Below, one piece after another: positions 1 to 8,408 of a stretch of DNA of 64,000 bases. Origin of the DNA: Escherichia whittamii. GTDB lineage: Bacteria > Pseudomonadota > Gammaproteobacteria > Enterobacterales > Enterobacteriaceae. The number at the start of each line of letters is the position of its first letter. Within the stretch, counting starts at the first letter, position 1. The position numbers and the translations under genes are program-made. Under the pieces are notes generated by a model. That model was not told the origin of the DNA. It did no database searches and saw nothing but the letters and a program-made list of their open reading frames with translations. The stretch covers positions 310,001 to 374,000 of the forward strand of contig NZ_JACSQI010000004.1 in NCBI RefSeq assembly GCF_014836715.1, in the 5' to 3' direction.

Positions 1-2
1 AC

Positions 3-875
3 TTAACGAATGATCTCTCTCGACAAGAATTGTTTGTAAAAATACTGGAGTCGGATCCTTCTCGTGATAAAGAGTTTGATTCCTTTGCTGTAAAAAAATA
101 TTTTAAATTTCCGGCTGATGTCGCTTACGATTCGGTATTGAATCAACCACGACCCAGTTCTTTATTTGGAGTGGATATCAGCCATCATAACGGTAAAAAC
201 TTCCCGATCGAACTGTTGGCAAAAAATAAGTCTGTGTTCTTATATATGAAGTCCAGTCAAGGAACGCGTTATGTTGATCCTGAATTCGCCGGTTTTTGGC
301 AGCGTGCTGGGGATACTGAGCGAGGGATAAAACTTCACCGTGGGGCCTACCACTTTCTTTCCAGTGGCACACCGGCAGACGACGCGGAATTGTGGGGACG
401 CAAGCAGGCAATGACGTTTGTTAAAGTTATTAAAGCCAACGGTGGGTTAAGGGCGACAGATATGCCACCGGCGGTGGATGTTGAGTGGGATGTAGATTCA
501 TCAACTGGCAAGGACCGCTGGCAGAAGCGTAAACCCACTGAAATAATCACGATGATCAAGGCATTCACCGCGCAGGTAGAAGCCGATTTAGGGCGTAAAC
601 CGGTTATCTACACTGCGCGTGCGTGGTGGAAAGATGCCGTCGGCGGAGAAAAAAGTTTTGCCCAGGTTGCAGAACATAATCTGTGGCTGGCTGATTATTC
701 TAATCAGGCACAGGCCAGCGAAACGCCGCGTTCAATTAACCAGACAAAATGGGCAATCTGGCAGTTTACTGATGCTGCGCAGCTTAATTTGGGATCAAGT
801 AAGAAATTCGATGCCAGTATATACAAGGGCCCGACCGCTGAGTTTTATTCCACTCTGGGTGTGCAGGAGTTTTAA
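3..875 (+). CDS. GH25 family muramidase-like protein (5' end outside window)
   Basis: The reading frame is open to the left edge, with in-frame codons upstream of the TTG at 30, so this is the C-terminal part of a longer protein. From about nt 168 it carries a glycoside hydrolase family 25 (Chalaropsis-type lysozyme) domain. Visible marks are the N-terminal VDISHHNG strand, a PPAVDVEWD segment that carries the family's acidic D-x-E pair, and WAIWQFTD near the C-terminus. GH25 enzymes cleave the MurNAc-GlcNAc bond of peptidoglycan. Any export signal would lie outside the window. The stop is 3 nt before the next ATG and a GCAGGAG Shine-Dalgarno sits inside its last codons, so the two genes are almost certainly co-transcribed and perhaps translationally coupled. 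It is not part of the K-12 gene order I know for this place. The GH25 assignment is firm; the biological role is unknown. Confidence 0.85.
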   Translation, partial: LTNDLSRQELFVKILESDPSRDKEFDSFAVKKYFKFPADVAYDSVLNQPRPSSLFGVDISHHNGKNFPIELLAKNKSVFLYMKSSQGTRYVDPEFAGFWQRAGDTERGIKLHRGAYHFLSSGTPADDAELWGRKQAMTFVKVIKANGGLRATDMPPAVDVEWDVDSSTGKDRWQKRKPTEIITMIKAFTAQVEADLGRKPVIYTARAWWKDAVGGEKSFAQVAEHNLWLADYSNQAQASETPRSINQTKWAIWQFTDAAQLNLGSSKKFDASIYKGPTAEFYSTLGVQEF

Positions 876-878
876 ATC

Positions 879-2804
879 ATGAACAGGCGATGGCCAAATT
901 TATGTAAAACGGTCCTGGGGCTGTTAATTGCAGGAATATCACTGGGAATGACTGATGTCCGCGCAGATGACATTTGCAAAAATGGCGCAATGGTCCCTGA
1001 TGAATATTGTCATTTTTTTGTCCACTATGGGCCAGATAACCCAGGGAAACTGGATATCCGGATCAGTGATGCGTTAAAAATACCCGATCAGGATGCAGCG
1101 AAAACTCGCTCGATCGGGTTGATTATTGCAATTTCAAAATATCCACTATTACATGCAGATATTCCGGCAGCCGCGGTGGATGGCCAGAGAATGGCTGATT
1201 TTCTTATCAACGGACAGAAGTTTGATGAGGTTATTTTACTGAGAGATCAGGAAGCATCATTAGATAATATTAATTATTTTTTAAAGGAATATTTACCTGC
1301 CAGAGGGACGATGTTTGATAAGAAAGCTCGCTTGTTAATTGCTTATTCAGGCCATGGTCGTTTTGGCACTCAAAATGGTAATTCTGATAAAGCCCCTGCG
1401 TTTGTATTGAGCAACGCTACGGATATTGATGGTTCAAAAGGCATGTATGAAATGCCAGCTCTGAACACACAACTTAATATTCTGGCAAAGCGTTATTTCC
1501 ATGTTCTGACTTTAGTCAATGCTTGCTTTGGTTCTGGCTTGTATGGCATGACTATCGGAGCAGGTAATTCTAACTCGTACAGTAATCCTGGTGCGTATGC
1601 AATAGCTGCCGGTGATGATAAAACAGAGGTTTACTCACTGGAGGCAAAGCGCGGTAGTGTCTTTTTCGATACAATTATCAAAGGAGTAACGAATGGTGTT
1701 GCCGACGAACGTTTTGGTAAGTCGTATATGGTAAAGGTAGATGGAAAAAAGGAATACTACGCAGGAATAACCAGAACATTGAGTTTATTTATCTATGTTA
1801 ATGATCAATATTCAGATATTAATGAAAAACTGGATGAACAAGGTAAGGGATTACACTTAAGCGATGCCTGGATAGGTGCAACAGAAATGCCCGCGGGTCC
1901 AGGGGGATTCTTCTTCATCAATGAACCTGCGGCAAGTCGTCTGGATAATAAGACTCAGTTGGCTGCGGGTAAAGCAGGGGAGTTTACGAATATTGATGTG
2001 GCCTCATTCTCAATTGATAAGTCAGACCCTGTCCCCGCAGATAATCAGGAAAAAGATAATAAATCGATTGAGATTCCTTATGGCCCCGTAAGTGCAATTC
2101 CCAACCGTCCTGACATTCGTATTTTTAAAACGCCAGAAATTTACCCGATTCACGGGCATGATATTTCTTCTAACGATGGTGAAATAGACTGGAAATTATT
2201 CCAGGAAAAATCGTCTGCGCGTTTTGTGTATGCGAGAGTGGTTGGCTGGAGAGGTCCCGATTCATCATTTAAGTCTCACTGGAAACGATTAGCAGATTCC
2301 AAATTTGACCGTGGAGGTTATTTCAAATTTGATTTTTGTCGCACACCTGAGGCGCAATTGGAAACGGCAAAAAGTCTCCTGCCCGCAGACCCGAAAATGT
2401 TGCCGCCCGGCATTCTATTGGTAAATCCTGAAGGTGAAGATACAACTCAACTAAACTGCTTTAAAAAATCGGGAATGTCTAATGCACGTAATGATATTTT
2501 GCGTTTTGCCGATTTAATCTACAAAAATTATCATAAAACGCCCATATTGTATGGTAATCATAATAACCTGTCACATTTCATGGATAGCCGATTCGAGCAG
2601 TATATGGTGTGGATGGGGTATTGGGGACAAGCTGGTGTGAAGCTTGAAGGGCGTAATCCCTGGACGCTTTGGCAATATTCAGGGAATGAAACGGTGCCGG
2701 GGATCGGTCACAGTACAGAGTCGGAAGTTTTCTTTGGTACTGAGGAACAATATGTTCAGTTTAAAGCTGGCGAGAATAATGTCGCACTGGCTGCTGTTAA
2801 TTGA
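879..2804 (+). CDS. Exported caspase-like (C14) protein with C-terminal GH25-like domain
   Basis: 641 aa. Residues 1-29 are a Sec signal peptide (basic N-end, hydrophobic core, cleavage probably after VRA), so the protein should act in the periplasm or outside. Residues about 78-300 are a caspase/metacaspase-type fold: IGLIIAISKY strand, catalytic-His motif SGHG (H159) and catalytic-Cys motif NACFGSG (C216). A linker (about 370-420) leads to a second domain, 425-625, that resembles GH25: HDISSNDG at the start, YGN and WTLWQYSG near the end. In this domain the usual D-x-E is replaced by NPE, so lysozyme activity is doubtful. It follows the upstream GH25 gene by 3 nt. Fusions of a caspase-like protease to a muramidase fold, with a signal peptide, are unusual. 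Substrate and role are unknown; cell-wall surveillance, an antibacterial effector or a defence function are all guesses. Confidence 0.88.
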   Translation: MNRRWPNLCKTVLGLLIAGISLGMTDVRADDICKNGAMVPDEYCHFFVHYGPDNPGKLDIRISDALKIPDQDAAKTRSIGLIIAISKYPLLHADIPAAAVDGQRMADFLINGQKFDEVILLRDQEASLDNINYFLKEYLPARGTMFDKKARLLIAYSGHGRFGTQNGNSDKAPAFVLSNATDIDGSKGMYEMPALNTQLNILAKRYFHVLTLVNACFGSGLYGMTIGAGNSNSYSNPGAYAIAAGDDKTEVYSLEAKRGSVFFDTIIKGVTNGVADERFGKSYMVKVDGKKEYYAGITRTLSLFIYVNDQYSDINEKLDEQGKGLHLSDAWIGATEMPAGPGGFFFINEPAASRLDNKTQLAAGKAGEFTNIDVASFSIDKSDPVPADNQEKDNKSIEIPYGPVSAIPNRPDIRIFKTPEIYPIHGHDISSNDGEIDWKLFQEKSSARFVYARVVGWRGPDSSFKSHWKRLADSKFDRGGYFKFDFCRTPEAQLETAKSLLPADPKMLPPGILLVNPEGEDTTQLNCFKKSGMSNARNDILRFADLIYKNYHKTPILYGNHNNLSHFMDSRFEQYMVWMGYWGQAGVKLEGRNPWTLWQYSGNETVPGIGHSTESEVFFGTEEQYVQFKAGENNVALAAVN

Positions 2805-2816
2805 ATAATAAATAAG

Positions 2817-2849
2817 ACTGGATGGCGAATAAGCATTTCGCCATCCAGT
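2817..2849. terminator. Terminator hairpin between the caspase gene and ynaI
   Basis: A perfect 13-bp inverted repeat (ACTGGATGGCGAA and its complement, 7-nt loop) lies between the convergent caspase-like gene and ynaI. It could stop transcription from both sides. Confidence 0.7.
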
Positions 2850-2861
2850 TTCTGCGGGTTG

Positions 2862-3893
2862 TTACTTCACCTGTTCTGGTAGTGTGTTATTCTCCATATA
2901 CAACGTCTGGCTGGGGAAGGCAAAATCCGCGCCATGCGACTGTACAATATCGATAATTTTCAAATATACGTCCTGCTGGGCGGCAAGCCATTCGGCCCAA
3001 ACCGTGGTTTTAGTAAAGCAATAAACCATAATATTTAGCGATGAATCGGCAAACTGGTTGAAATAAACCAATAGAGTTTGCCGCTGGTCGATGGCGGGAT
3101 GATTATTAAGCATTTCGCGTACCGCTTCGACAATAGCGCCCACTTTAGCCGCATCTTCATAACGTAAACCAATGGTCGTAGTAATACGACGGTTGGTCAT
3201 TCGACCGGGGTTTTCTACGCTGATAGACGAAAACAGCGAGTTCGGCACATACAGCGGACGATGATCAAATGTGGTGATTTTAGTCATTCGCCAGCCAATT
3301 TCTGCCACCGTTCCTTCGATATTTCTGTCAGGAGAACGGATCCAGTCGCCAATACTAAAGGGGCGATCAAAGTAGAGCATAATGCCGGAAAAGAAGTTGC
3401 TCAGAATATCCTTACCGGCCATACCCACTGCAAGACCACCAATTCCACCAAAAGTCAGCAAGCCAGAAAGGCTCATGCCGAAATGTTCGCCATAGAGCAG
3501 AACAATGACGACGATGATGCTGATTTTGATGATCCGCGACATAATCCGTGCACTGGTAATATCGCGGCCTTTTTTAATCTGCTGTTTTTCAAACTGATTG
3601 ATTAGAAGGAATAACTTAACCGTCAGGATAAGCGCTATCAGGGACGTACAGATAAAATCAATAGCGTCCGGGGTGATAAATTTGAGTTTGTAGTTTTCAA
3701 TGACATAATTAATGATGCTACCGACAGCACTGATAATTATGGTGTAGATTAAAAATTGCACTGCGTGGAATAAGAATCCTTTTCTGTTATGATTTCCACG
3801 GCGAAACCAAAAGCTCATAAGAATCAATGCTGCGCAGCTACCGAAAATAATGACCAGATTAAGCGCATTATTTGTAAACAGTTCAGCGATCAT
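2862..3893 (-). CDS. ynaI: MscS-type mechanosensitive channel YnaI
   Basis: 343 aa, the full K-12 length. YnaI is a low-conductance mechanosensitive channel of the MscS family in the inner membrane that helps survival of osmotic downshock. Hydrophobic helices fill roughly residues 1-150. The pore-lining region is rich in Gly and Ala ([24 protein letters not shown]), followed by the beta domain ([21 protein letters not shown]) and an alpha/beta C-terminal vestibule. It is transcribed on its own, convergent with the caspase-like gene and divergent from ynaJ. In K-12 mppA is the neighbour on the far side; here the GH25/caspase pair lies there. Confidence 0.95.
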   Translation of the reverse strand: MIAELFTNNALNLVIIFGSCAALILMSFWFRRGNHNRKGFLFHAVQFLIYTIIISAVGSIINYVIENYKLKFITPDAIDFICTSLIALILTVKLFLLINQFEKQQIKKGRDITSARIMSRIIKISIIVVIVLLYGEHFGMSLSGLLTFGGIGGLAVGMAGKDILSNFFSGIMLYFDRPFSIGDWIRSPDRNIEGTVAEIGWRMTKITTFDHRPLYVPNSLFSSISVENPGRMTNRRITTTIGLRYEDAAKVGAIVEAVREMLNNHPAIDQRQTLLVYFNQFADSSLNIMVYCFTKTTVWAEWLAAQQDVYLKIIDIVQSHGADFAFPSQTLYMENNTLPEQVK

Positions 3894-4136
3894 TGTTTTA
3901 TCAGGCTCCTCCAGATTGTTGACGTCATGCCGGAAACCCCTGGCGGGGTTATTTTATCGCGATAATTCATGCATATCATCAATAGACAGGGAAGGAAGTA
4001 GCAACATTAGCGAATTTATCAACGAGTTGATGATATGTTACGCGACAATCTATTGCTTTCAGAGCAGACAACGTCAAAATGTCATGGTATTGTTACGCGC
4101 AAGTAACAAAGAGTTTGTCTGCAAAAGGATTACATT

Positions 4137-4394
4137 ATGATCATGGCGAAACTGAAGTCAGCGAAGGGAAGAAAGTTTCTCGTAGGTTTGTTGGCGGTTT
4201 TCATTATTGCGGCGTCGGTAGTGACTCGCGCGACTATTGGTGGCGTTATTGAACAATACAATATCCCGCTGTCCGAATGGACGACATCAATGTATGTGAT
4301 TCAGTCGTCAATGATTTTTGTCTATAGCCTGGTCTTTACCGTGTTACTGGCAATCCCGCTGGGTATTTATTTCCTCGGTGGAGAGGACAAGTAA
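4137..4394 (+). CDS. ynaJ: Small inner-membrane protein YnaJ (DUF2534)
   Basis: 85 aa with two hydrophobic segments (about residues 14-33 and 52-77) separated by a short polar stretch, consistent with a two-pass inner-membrane protein. It matches K-12 YnaJ in length and sequence as I recall it. An ATG follows AAAAGGATTACATT, giving a reasonable ribosome binding site. Function is unknown. It ends just before a bidirectional-looking hairpin shared with the convergent uspE. Confidence 0.9.
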   Translation: MIMAKLKSAKGRKFLVGLLAVFIIAASVVTRATIGGVIEQYNIPLSEWTTSMYVIQSSMIFVYSLVFTVLLAIPLGIYFLGGEDK

Positions 4395-4403
4395 GTAAAA
4401 GAA

Positions 4404-4425
4404 AAGGCCCGTAACTTCGGGCCTT
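4404..4425. terminator. Hairpin between ynaJ and uspE
   Basis: AAGGCCC, an 8-nt loop, then GGGCCTT. It lies between two convergent genes and has an A-rich flank on the ynaJ side, which reads as a U-rich tail on the uspE strand. Confidence 0.7.
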
Positions 4426-4444
4426 GATAGCAGGTGACGAACGA

Positions 4445-5395
4445 TTAATCGTCGTCTTCGTCATCCAGTTCGACAGGTGTCTGGTATTGGTCTGGTTTAA
4501 TCACCAGCAGGTCGCAGCGAAGATGATCAATCACTTGTTCCGCCGTATTGCCAAGGAATGCTGCAGAAATACCAGTACGTCCTACGGTTCCCAGAACCAC
4601 AATGCCTGCCTGTAAATGCTCCGCTAAATCGGGAATCACTTCTTCCGGCAGACCTTTTTCGACATGCGTCATTTTCTCGTCAATGCCGAATTTCTGCCGC
4701 AGGGCTTTCATTGCCAGTAAATGTTGCCCGCGAATAGCATCGTTATAAACGCTTGGATCAAATTCCGGCAGTTCAATCGCAATATTGATGGGGGTTACTG
4801 GATAAGCTCCAACCAGATGTACCTCGGTGTGGTTGACCTGGTCCGCCAGCTCGATCGTCTCTTTCACCAGTTTTTCATTGAGCGCATTATGATACGGCTC
4901 TTCGCTGGCGAGATTGACCGCCACCAGCGCCTTACCTCCTTCCGGCCACGGCTGGTCTTTCACCATCCACACCGGGCTTGGGCATTTGCGTAACAGATGC
5001 CAGTCTGTTGGAGTAAAAATCACCGCTTCCAGGCGGTCATGTTGGTGCGCCATTTTTAGCACCAGATCGTGCCCACCGCTAAGTACTTCCTGAATGATGG
5101 CTTCGAAAGGGCGGTTATGCCAGACCACTTTAATTTCAATGGGAACGCCAGCGTTAAGATAGTATTTCGCCTGCTCGTGGATCCACGCAGTACGCTGACT
5201 AATGACGCCCTGACGCATGGCGGTCCGCTCGTCGGGTGAGAGCAGGGTAGTCATCTCGTATGAGAAGTCATAAATAGGCAAAAAGGCTTTAATTTTGCCA
5301 CCAATCCGTTGATGCAAATAAACAGCTCGCCGTAATGCGGGTTGATCGTCCTGGTTAGGATCGATAACAACAAGCATGTTCTGATACATAGCCAT
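4445..5395 (-). CDS. uspE: Universal stress protein E
   Basis: 316 aa, tandem Usp domains. The first runs from [11 protein letters not shown] to about residue 150, the second from about 155 to the end, with the nucleotide-binding-type stretch [24 protein letters not shown]. The start at MAMYQN (5395) fits the K-12 length; a longer upstream frame is not needed. UspE is a soluble stress protein linked to DNA-damage resistance, motility and aggregation. It lies downstream of fnr in the same direction, with 150 bp between them. The C-terminus is acidic (LDDEDDD). Confidence 0.95.
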   Translation of the reverse strand: MAMYQNMLVVIDPNQDDQPALRRAVYLHQRIGGKIKAFLPIYDFSYEMTTLLSPDERTAMRQGVISQRTAWIHEQAKYYLNAGVPIEIKVVWHNRPFEAIIQEVLSGGHDLVLKMAHQHDRLEAVIFTPTDWHLLRKCPSPVWMVKDQPWPEGGKALVAVNLASEEPYHNALNEKLVKETIELADQVNHTEVHLVGAYPVTPINIAIELPEFDPSVYNDAIRGQHLLAMKALRQKFGIDEKMTHVEKGLPEEVIPDLAEHLQAGIVVLGTVGRTGISAAFLGNTAEQVIDHLRCDLLVIKPDQYQTPVELDDEDDD

Positions 5396-5545
5396 ACAGA
5401 GTCTCCTTACAACAACTGTCAATGCAGTTTGTATTAAAAGAGTAACCCAGATCTGGTGAATGAAACAGTGATGAACCTTCTGCCAGATCAATAAATGAGA
5501 AAAATTTAATGATATGACAGAAGGATAGTGAGTTATGCGGAAAAA

Positions 5546-6298
5546 TCAGGCGACGTTGCGTGTATGACCGGCTAGTTGGGCCAGCGCATCGTTATTTTCG
5601 ATGGTGATATATTTACCTTTGACTGCCAGCATGCCGCTTTTCTGGAAGCGCCCCAGCAGACGGCTGATGGTTTCTACCGTCAGGCCCAGATAGTTACCGA
5701 TATCGCCACGAGTCATCGTCAGGCGGAATTCACGAGGGGAGAAGCCGCGTTGGGCAAAACGACGGGACAGATTGTAGATAAATGCAGCCAGACGTTCTTC
5801 GGCATTTTTCTTCGACAACAGCAGGATCATGTCCTGATCGCCTTTAATTTCGCCGCTCATCAGACGCATCATCTGTTGGCGCAGATTTGGCATTTTACCA
5901 GACAGATCGTCCAGCGTTTCGAATGGAATTTCACACACCATCGAGGTTTCAAGTGCCTGGGCGAAGCTTGGATGATGACCGCTGCCTATGGCATCAAAAC
6001 CCACCAGATCGCCTGCTAAATGGAAGCCAGTGATTTGCTCGTCGCCTTGCTCTGTAATGGTATAACTTTTAATCGTACCGGAGCGGATGGCATAAAGCGA
6101 TTTAAGTTCATCACCAGCCTTAAACAGCGTCTGGCCTTTCTGAATAGGCTTCTTTCGCTCGATGATATTATCAAGCTGATCAAGCTCATGTTCGTTGAGT
6201 GTGAACGGGATGCAAAGCTGACTGATGCTGCAATCCTGGCAATGGATAGCACAACCGCCAGACTGAATGCGCCGTATAATTCGCTTTTCCGGGATCAT
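5546..6298 (-). CDS. fnr: Fumarate/nitrate reduction regulator FNR
   Basis: 250 aa. FNR is the oxygen-sensing CRP-family regulator; its [4Fe-4S] cluster allows dimerisation under anaerobiosis. The cluster ligands C20, C23 and C29 are visible in [10 protein letters not shown], and the fourth lies in SMVCEIPF (C122). The C-terminal helix-turn-helix contains [12 protein letters not shown], whose E-S-R residues read the TTGAT half-site. The start MIPEKR (6298) is chosen for the known 250-aa product; an upstream in-frame ATG would add 19 residues. As far as I can recall it is essentially identical to K-12 FNR. Confidence 0.98.
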
Positions 6299-6317
6299 AG
6301 GTCTGCTCAAGCCGTAA

Positions 6318-6331
6318 TTGATATTTGTCAA
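6318..6331. promoter_or_regulatory. FNR-box-like site upstream of fnr
   Basis: TTGAT-ATTT-GTCAA is one mismatch from the FNR consensus TTGAT-N4-ATCAA. It lies 20-33 nt upstream of the fnr ATG. Autorepression of fnr by FNR is established, so this is a likely autoregulatory site. The assignment rests on the motif and its place. Confidence 0.7.
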
Positions 6332-6492
6332 TTTTAACATCTTTTTAGGGAGCAAGTAAGTCTAAGCAAACCTTAACAGCAGAGAATTCCGATAATAGAT
6401 GTAAATTTATACCTATCTAATTGAAAAACCTTAGATTGTTAATGATGACTTTACGTAAAAGTGTGAACAAGCAGGCACAAATTGCTTAATGT

Positions 6493-7008
6493 TTACAGTA
6501 AAAGATAACCTTCATGGCGCAATAACCACTCTTTTCGCTGCACTCCGCCTGCATATCCTGTCATTGTGCCGTTTCGGCCAATGACCCGGTGACAAGGCAC
6601 TACAATACTGATCGGGTTTGCACCGTTGGCTGCGCCGACGGCACGCGCGGCCCCTGGGCGGCCTAGTTGTTCTGCCAGTTGACCGTAATGCATTACCTGT
6701 CCACACGGGATAGTGCGTAGCGTTTTCCATACTTCCCGTTGAAATGGCGTGCCGCCGGTGGCAGTGGGTAGGGAATCAATAATGCTTAGATTACCGGCAA
6801 AATAATCACGGAGTTTATCGCTCAACCCGCCGGGATTGGTGGCAGAAATACGCTCATAACCTTCTTTGCGATAATGGATGTCCAACAGTTGCACCATGCG
6901 ATCGCTATACTCTTCCCACTCAACCGCCCGCAGACGAAATTGTTCATCGCAAATAATCCATAGAGGACCCAGTGGCGTGGCAATTTTTTCTTCAAGTAAT
7001 CTCAGCAT
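6493..7008 (-). CDS. ogt: O6-alkylguanine-DNA alkyltransferase Ogt
   Basis: 171 aa. Ogt removes alkyl groups from O6-alkylguanine and O4-alkylthymine in DNA, transferring them to its own cysteine. The active-site motif IVVPCHRV (C139) and the helix-turn-helix/arginine-finger region [17 protein letters not shown] are present. Length equals the constitutive E. coli Ogt. It lies upstream of fnr on the same strand, 195 bp from the fnr start. Confidence 0.97.
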   Translation of the reverse strand: MLRLLEEKIATPLGPLWIICDEQFRLRAVEWEEYSDRMVQLLDIHYRKEGYERISATNPGGLSDKLRDYFAGNLSIIDSLPTATGGTPFQREVWKTLRTIPCGQVMHYGQLAEQLGRPGAARAVGAANGANPISIVVPCHRVIGRNGTMTGYAGGVQRKEWLLRHEGYLLL

Positions 7009-7018
7009 CCGTTCTCTC

Positions 7019-7168
7019 TTAAGATAAATGTGGGTAAACCCCCGGACTAATCAGCTGACCGACAAGATACCACGCAAGCAACATTAGCAGCCATACCACA
7101 AGAAGATAAGAGGGTACGGTAAGACTAATGAATAGTAGGTACCTGGATTCGCTTCCGGTTTTATCGAT
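7019..7168 (-). pseudogene. abgT: Fossil 3' end of abgT (p-aminobenzoyl-glutamate transporter)
   Basis: Reading the minus strand from about 7168, one frame gives EANPGTYYSLVLPYPLIFL and the next gives VVWLLMLLAWYLVGQ followed by [11 protein letters not shown] and a stop. Joined by one added base (TTGTGG read as TTGGTGG) this is a typical C-terminal membrane segment of an AbgT-family transporter, ending in an LxxPG-type tail. abgT lies next to ogt on this strand in K-12, so this is best read as the last about 45 codons left after deletion of abgTBAR. Family assignment is from recollection of the AbgT C-terminus. Confidence 0.6.
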
Positions 7169-7265
7169 AGTGCTGAAGTGGATTTCCGGGCTAAATGCGT
7201 CTGCCGCTTCGTTACTTCTTCCGACACCGGCGAAAATGTAGTTTTCTGCAATGCAAACAAATGAA

Positions 7266-7358
7266 TAAAAAATAGAGTCTGTCGACATCCGCCAGACTCT
7301 ACAGTACACACAGCAGTGCATCCGCGTCTTGAATCCGGCCTGTTTCCTGTCAGCCGGT
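7266..7358 (-). ncRNA. mcaS: Small regulatory RNA McaS (IsrA)
   Basis: The minus strand from 7358 reads ACCGGCTGACAGGAAACAGG and continues with a stretch matching K-12 McaS almost base for base: GCGGATGCACTGCTGTGTG, then the terminator stem AGAGTCTG...CAGACTCT and a run of six T. McaS is an Hfq-dependent sRNA that controls csgD, flhD and pgaA and can titrate CsrA. The 5' 30 nt carry most of the differences from K-12. In K-12 it lies between abgR and smrA; here it survives alone in the scar. Confidence 0.92.
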
Positions 7359-7369
7359 GACAGTGTTAT

Positions 7370-7814
7370 AACGGTTTTGCCCATCAGTTGCCAATTTTCT
7401 TCAGTGACAGATTTCACGAAAATATAAGTTAAACCGTTCACCTCGTGATTGAATAATCATGCATCGTTAATCGACTGGCGAATTTAGCGGGTGATTAACC
7501 TGTGCGGCGTTTGAACATATTGCCAAATGACTTGCTTAAGTATATTTCAGGCGAAGTGCAACGAATTACCTTCATTATATATTGGTTATGTGATGGACAA
7601 ATCGCCTTAATTAGGGGCTGTGCAGGCTCACTCCCGACCTAAACTGTTCGATACTGCAACCTGGCTGGTATAAAATGCCCCGCCTGCGGGGGGCACTTGC
7701 CGGTATGGAGCAAAATGTTGTTTCAACTTACGAAGTGAACGATGCAGCAAGTATCAGATGTATGAACGATTAACCCGTCTGAATCACGACGTGCGAAGGT
7801 ACATAGGAGGTTAC
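7370..7814. other. Gene-free stretch between McaS and smrA
   Basis: No convincing gene. It should hold the McaS promoter at its left end and the smrA promoter and leader at its right end. A GC-rich inverted repeat, GCCCCGCctGCGGGG, lies at about 7676-7692 inside the likely smrA leader. The smrA frame is open upstream to an ATG at 7758, but that ATG has no Shine-Dalgarno. Confidence 0.5.
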
Positions 7815-8378
7815 ATGAACCTTGACGACAAATCGCTGTTTCTTGACGCCATGGAAGATGTCCAACCACTGAAACGCGCTACTGATGTCCACTGGCATCC
7901 TGTGCGTAACCAACGTGCGCCGCAGCGTATAGACACGCTGCAACTTGATAATTTCCTCACCACGGGATTTCTCGATATTATCCCGCTAAATCAGCCACTG
8001 GAGTTTCGTCGGGAAGGCTTACAACATGGGGTGCTCGATAAGCTACGCAGCGGCAAATATCCACAACAGGCTAGCCTGAATTTACTACGCCAGTCGGTAG
8101 AAGAGTGCCGCAAAATGGTGTTTAGTTTTATTCATCAGGCGCGGGCGGATGGTTTGCGCAATGTACTTATCATTCACGGCAAAGGCAGAGATGATAAATC
8201 TCATGCCAACATTGTCCGTAGTTATGTTGCACGCTGGCTGACAGAGTTTGATGACGTACAGGCTTATTGCACCGCGCTACCGCATCATGGCGGCAGCGGA
8301 GCGTGTTACGTTGCACTGCGTAAAACAGCGCAGGCGAAACAAGAAAACTGGGAGCGTCACGCTAAACGCAGTCGATAA
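7815..8378 (+). CDS. smrA: Smr-domain DNA/RNA endonuclease SmrA (YdaL)
   Basis: 187 aa from the ATG at 7815, which has a textbook AGGAGG 5 nt upstream (7805-7810). The C-terminal Smr (small MutS-related) domain spans about residues 85-175, with LLRQSVEECRKMVFSFIHQA, VLIIHGKG and the HHGGSGACYVAL end. Smr domains have nicking endonuclease activity. The role in E. coli is not settled. The longer upstream frame from 7758 lacks a ribosome binding site and was not used. Confidence 0.93.
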   Translation: MNLDDKSLFLDAMEDVQPLKRATDVHWHPVRNQRAPQRIDTLQLDNFLTTGFLDIIPLNQPLEFRREGLQHGVLDKLRSGKYPQQASLNLLRQSVEECRKMVFSFIHQARADGLRNVLIIHGKGRDDKSHANIVRSYVARWLTEFDDVQAYCTALPHHGGSGACYVALRKTAQAKQENWERHAKRSR

Positions 8379-8408
8379 TTCATTGACGCTTCCGCGCTAT
8401 TGAAAATA

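Noticed and set aside
7084..7441. Minus-strand frames of 75 and 140 aa running through McaS
   Set aside because: They run through the McaS sRNA and its terminator; only the last part is a real (decayed) coding remnant.
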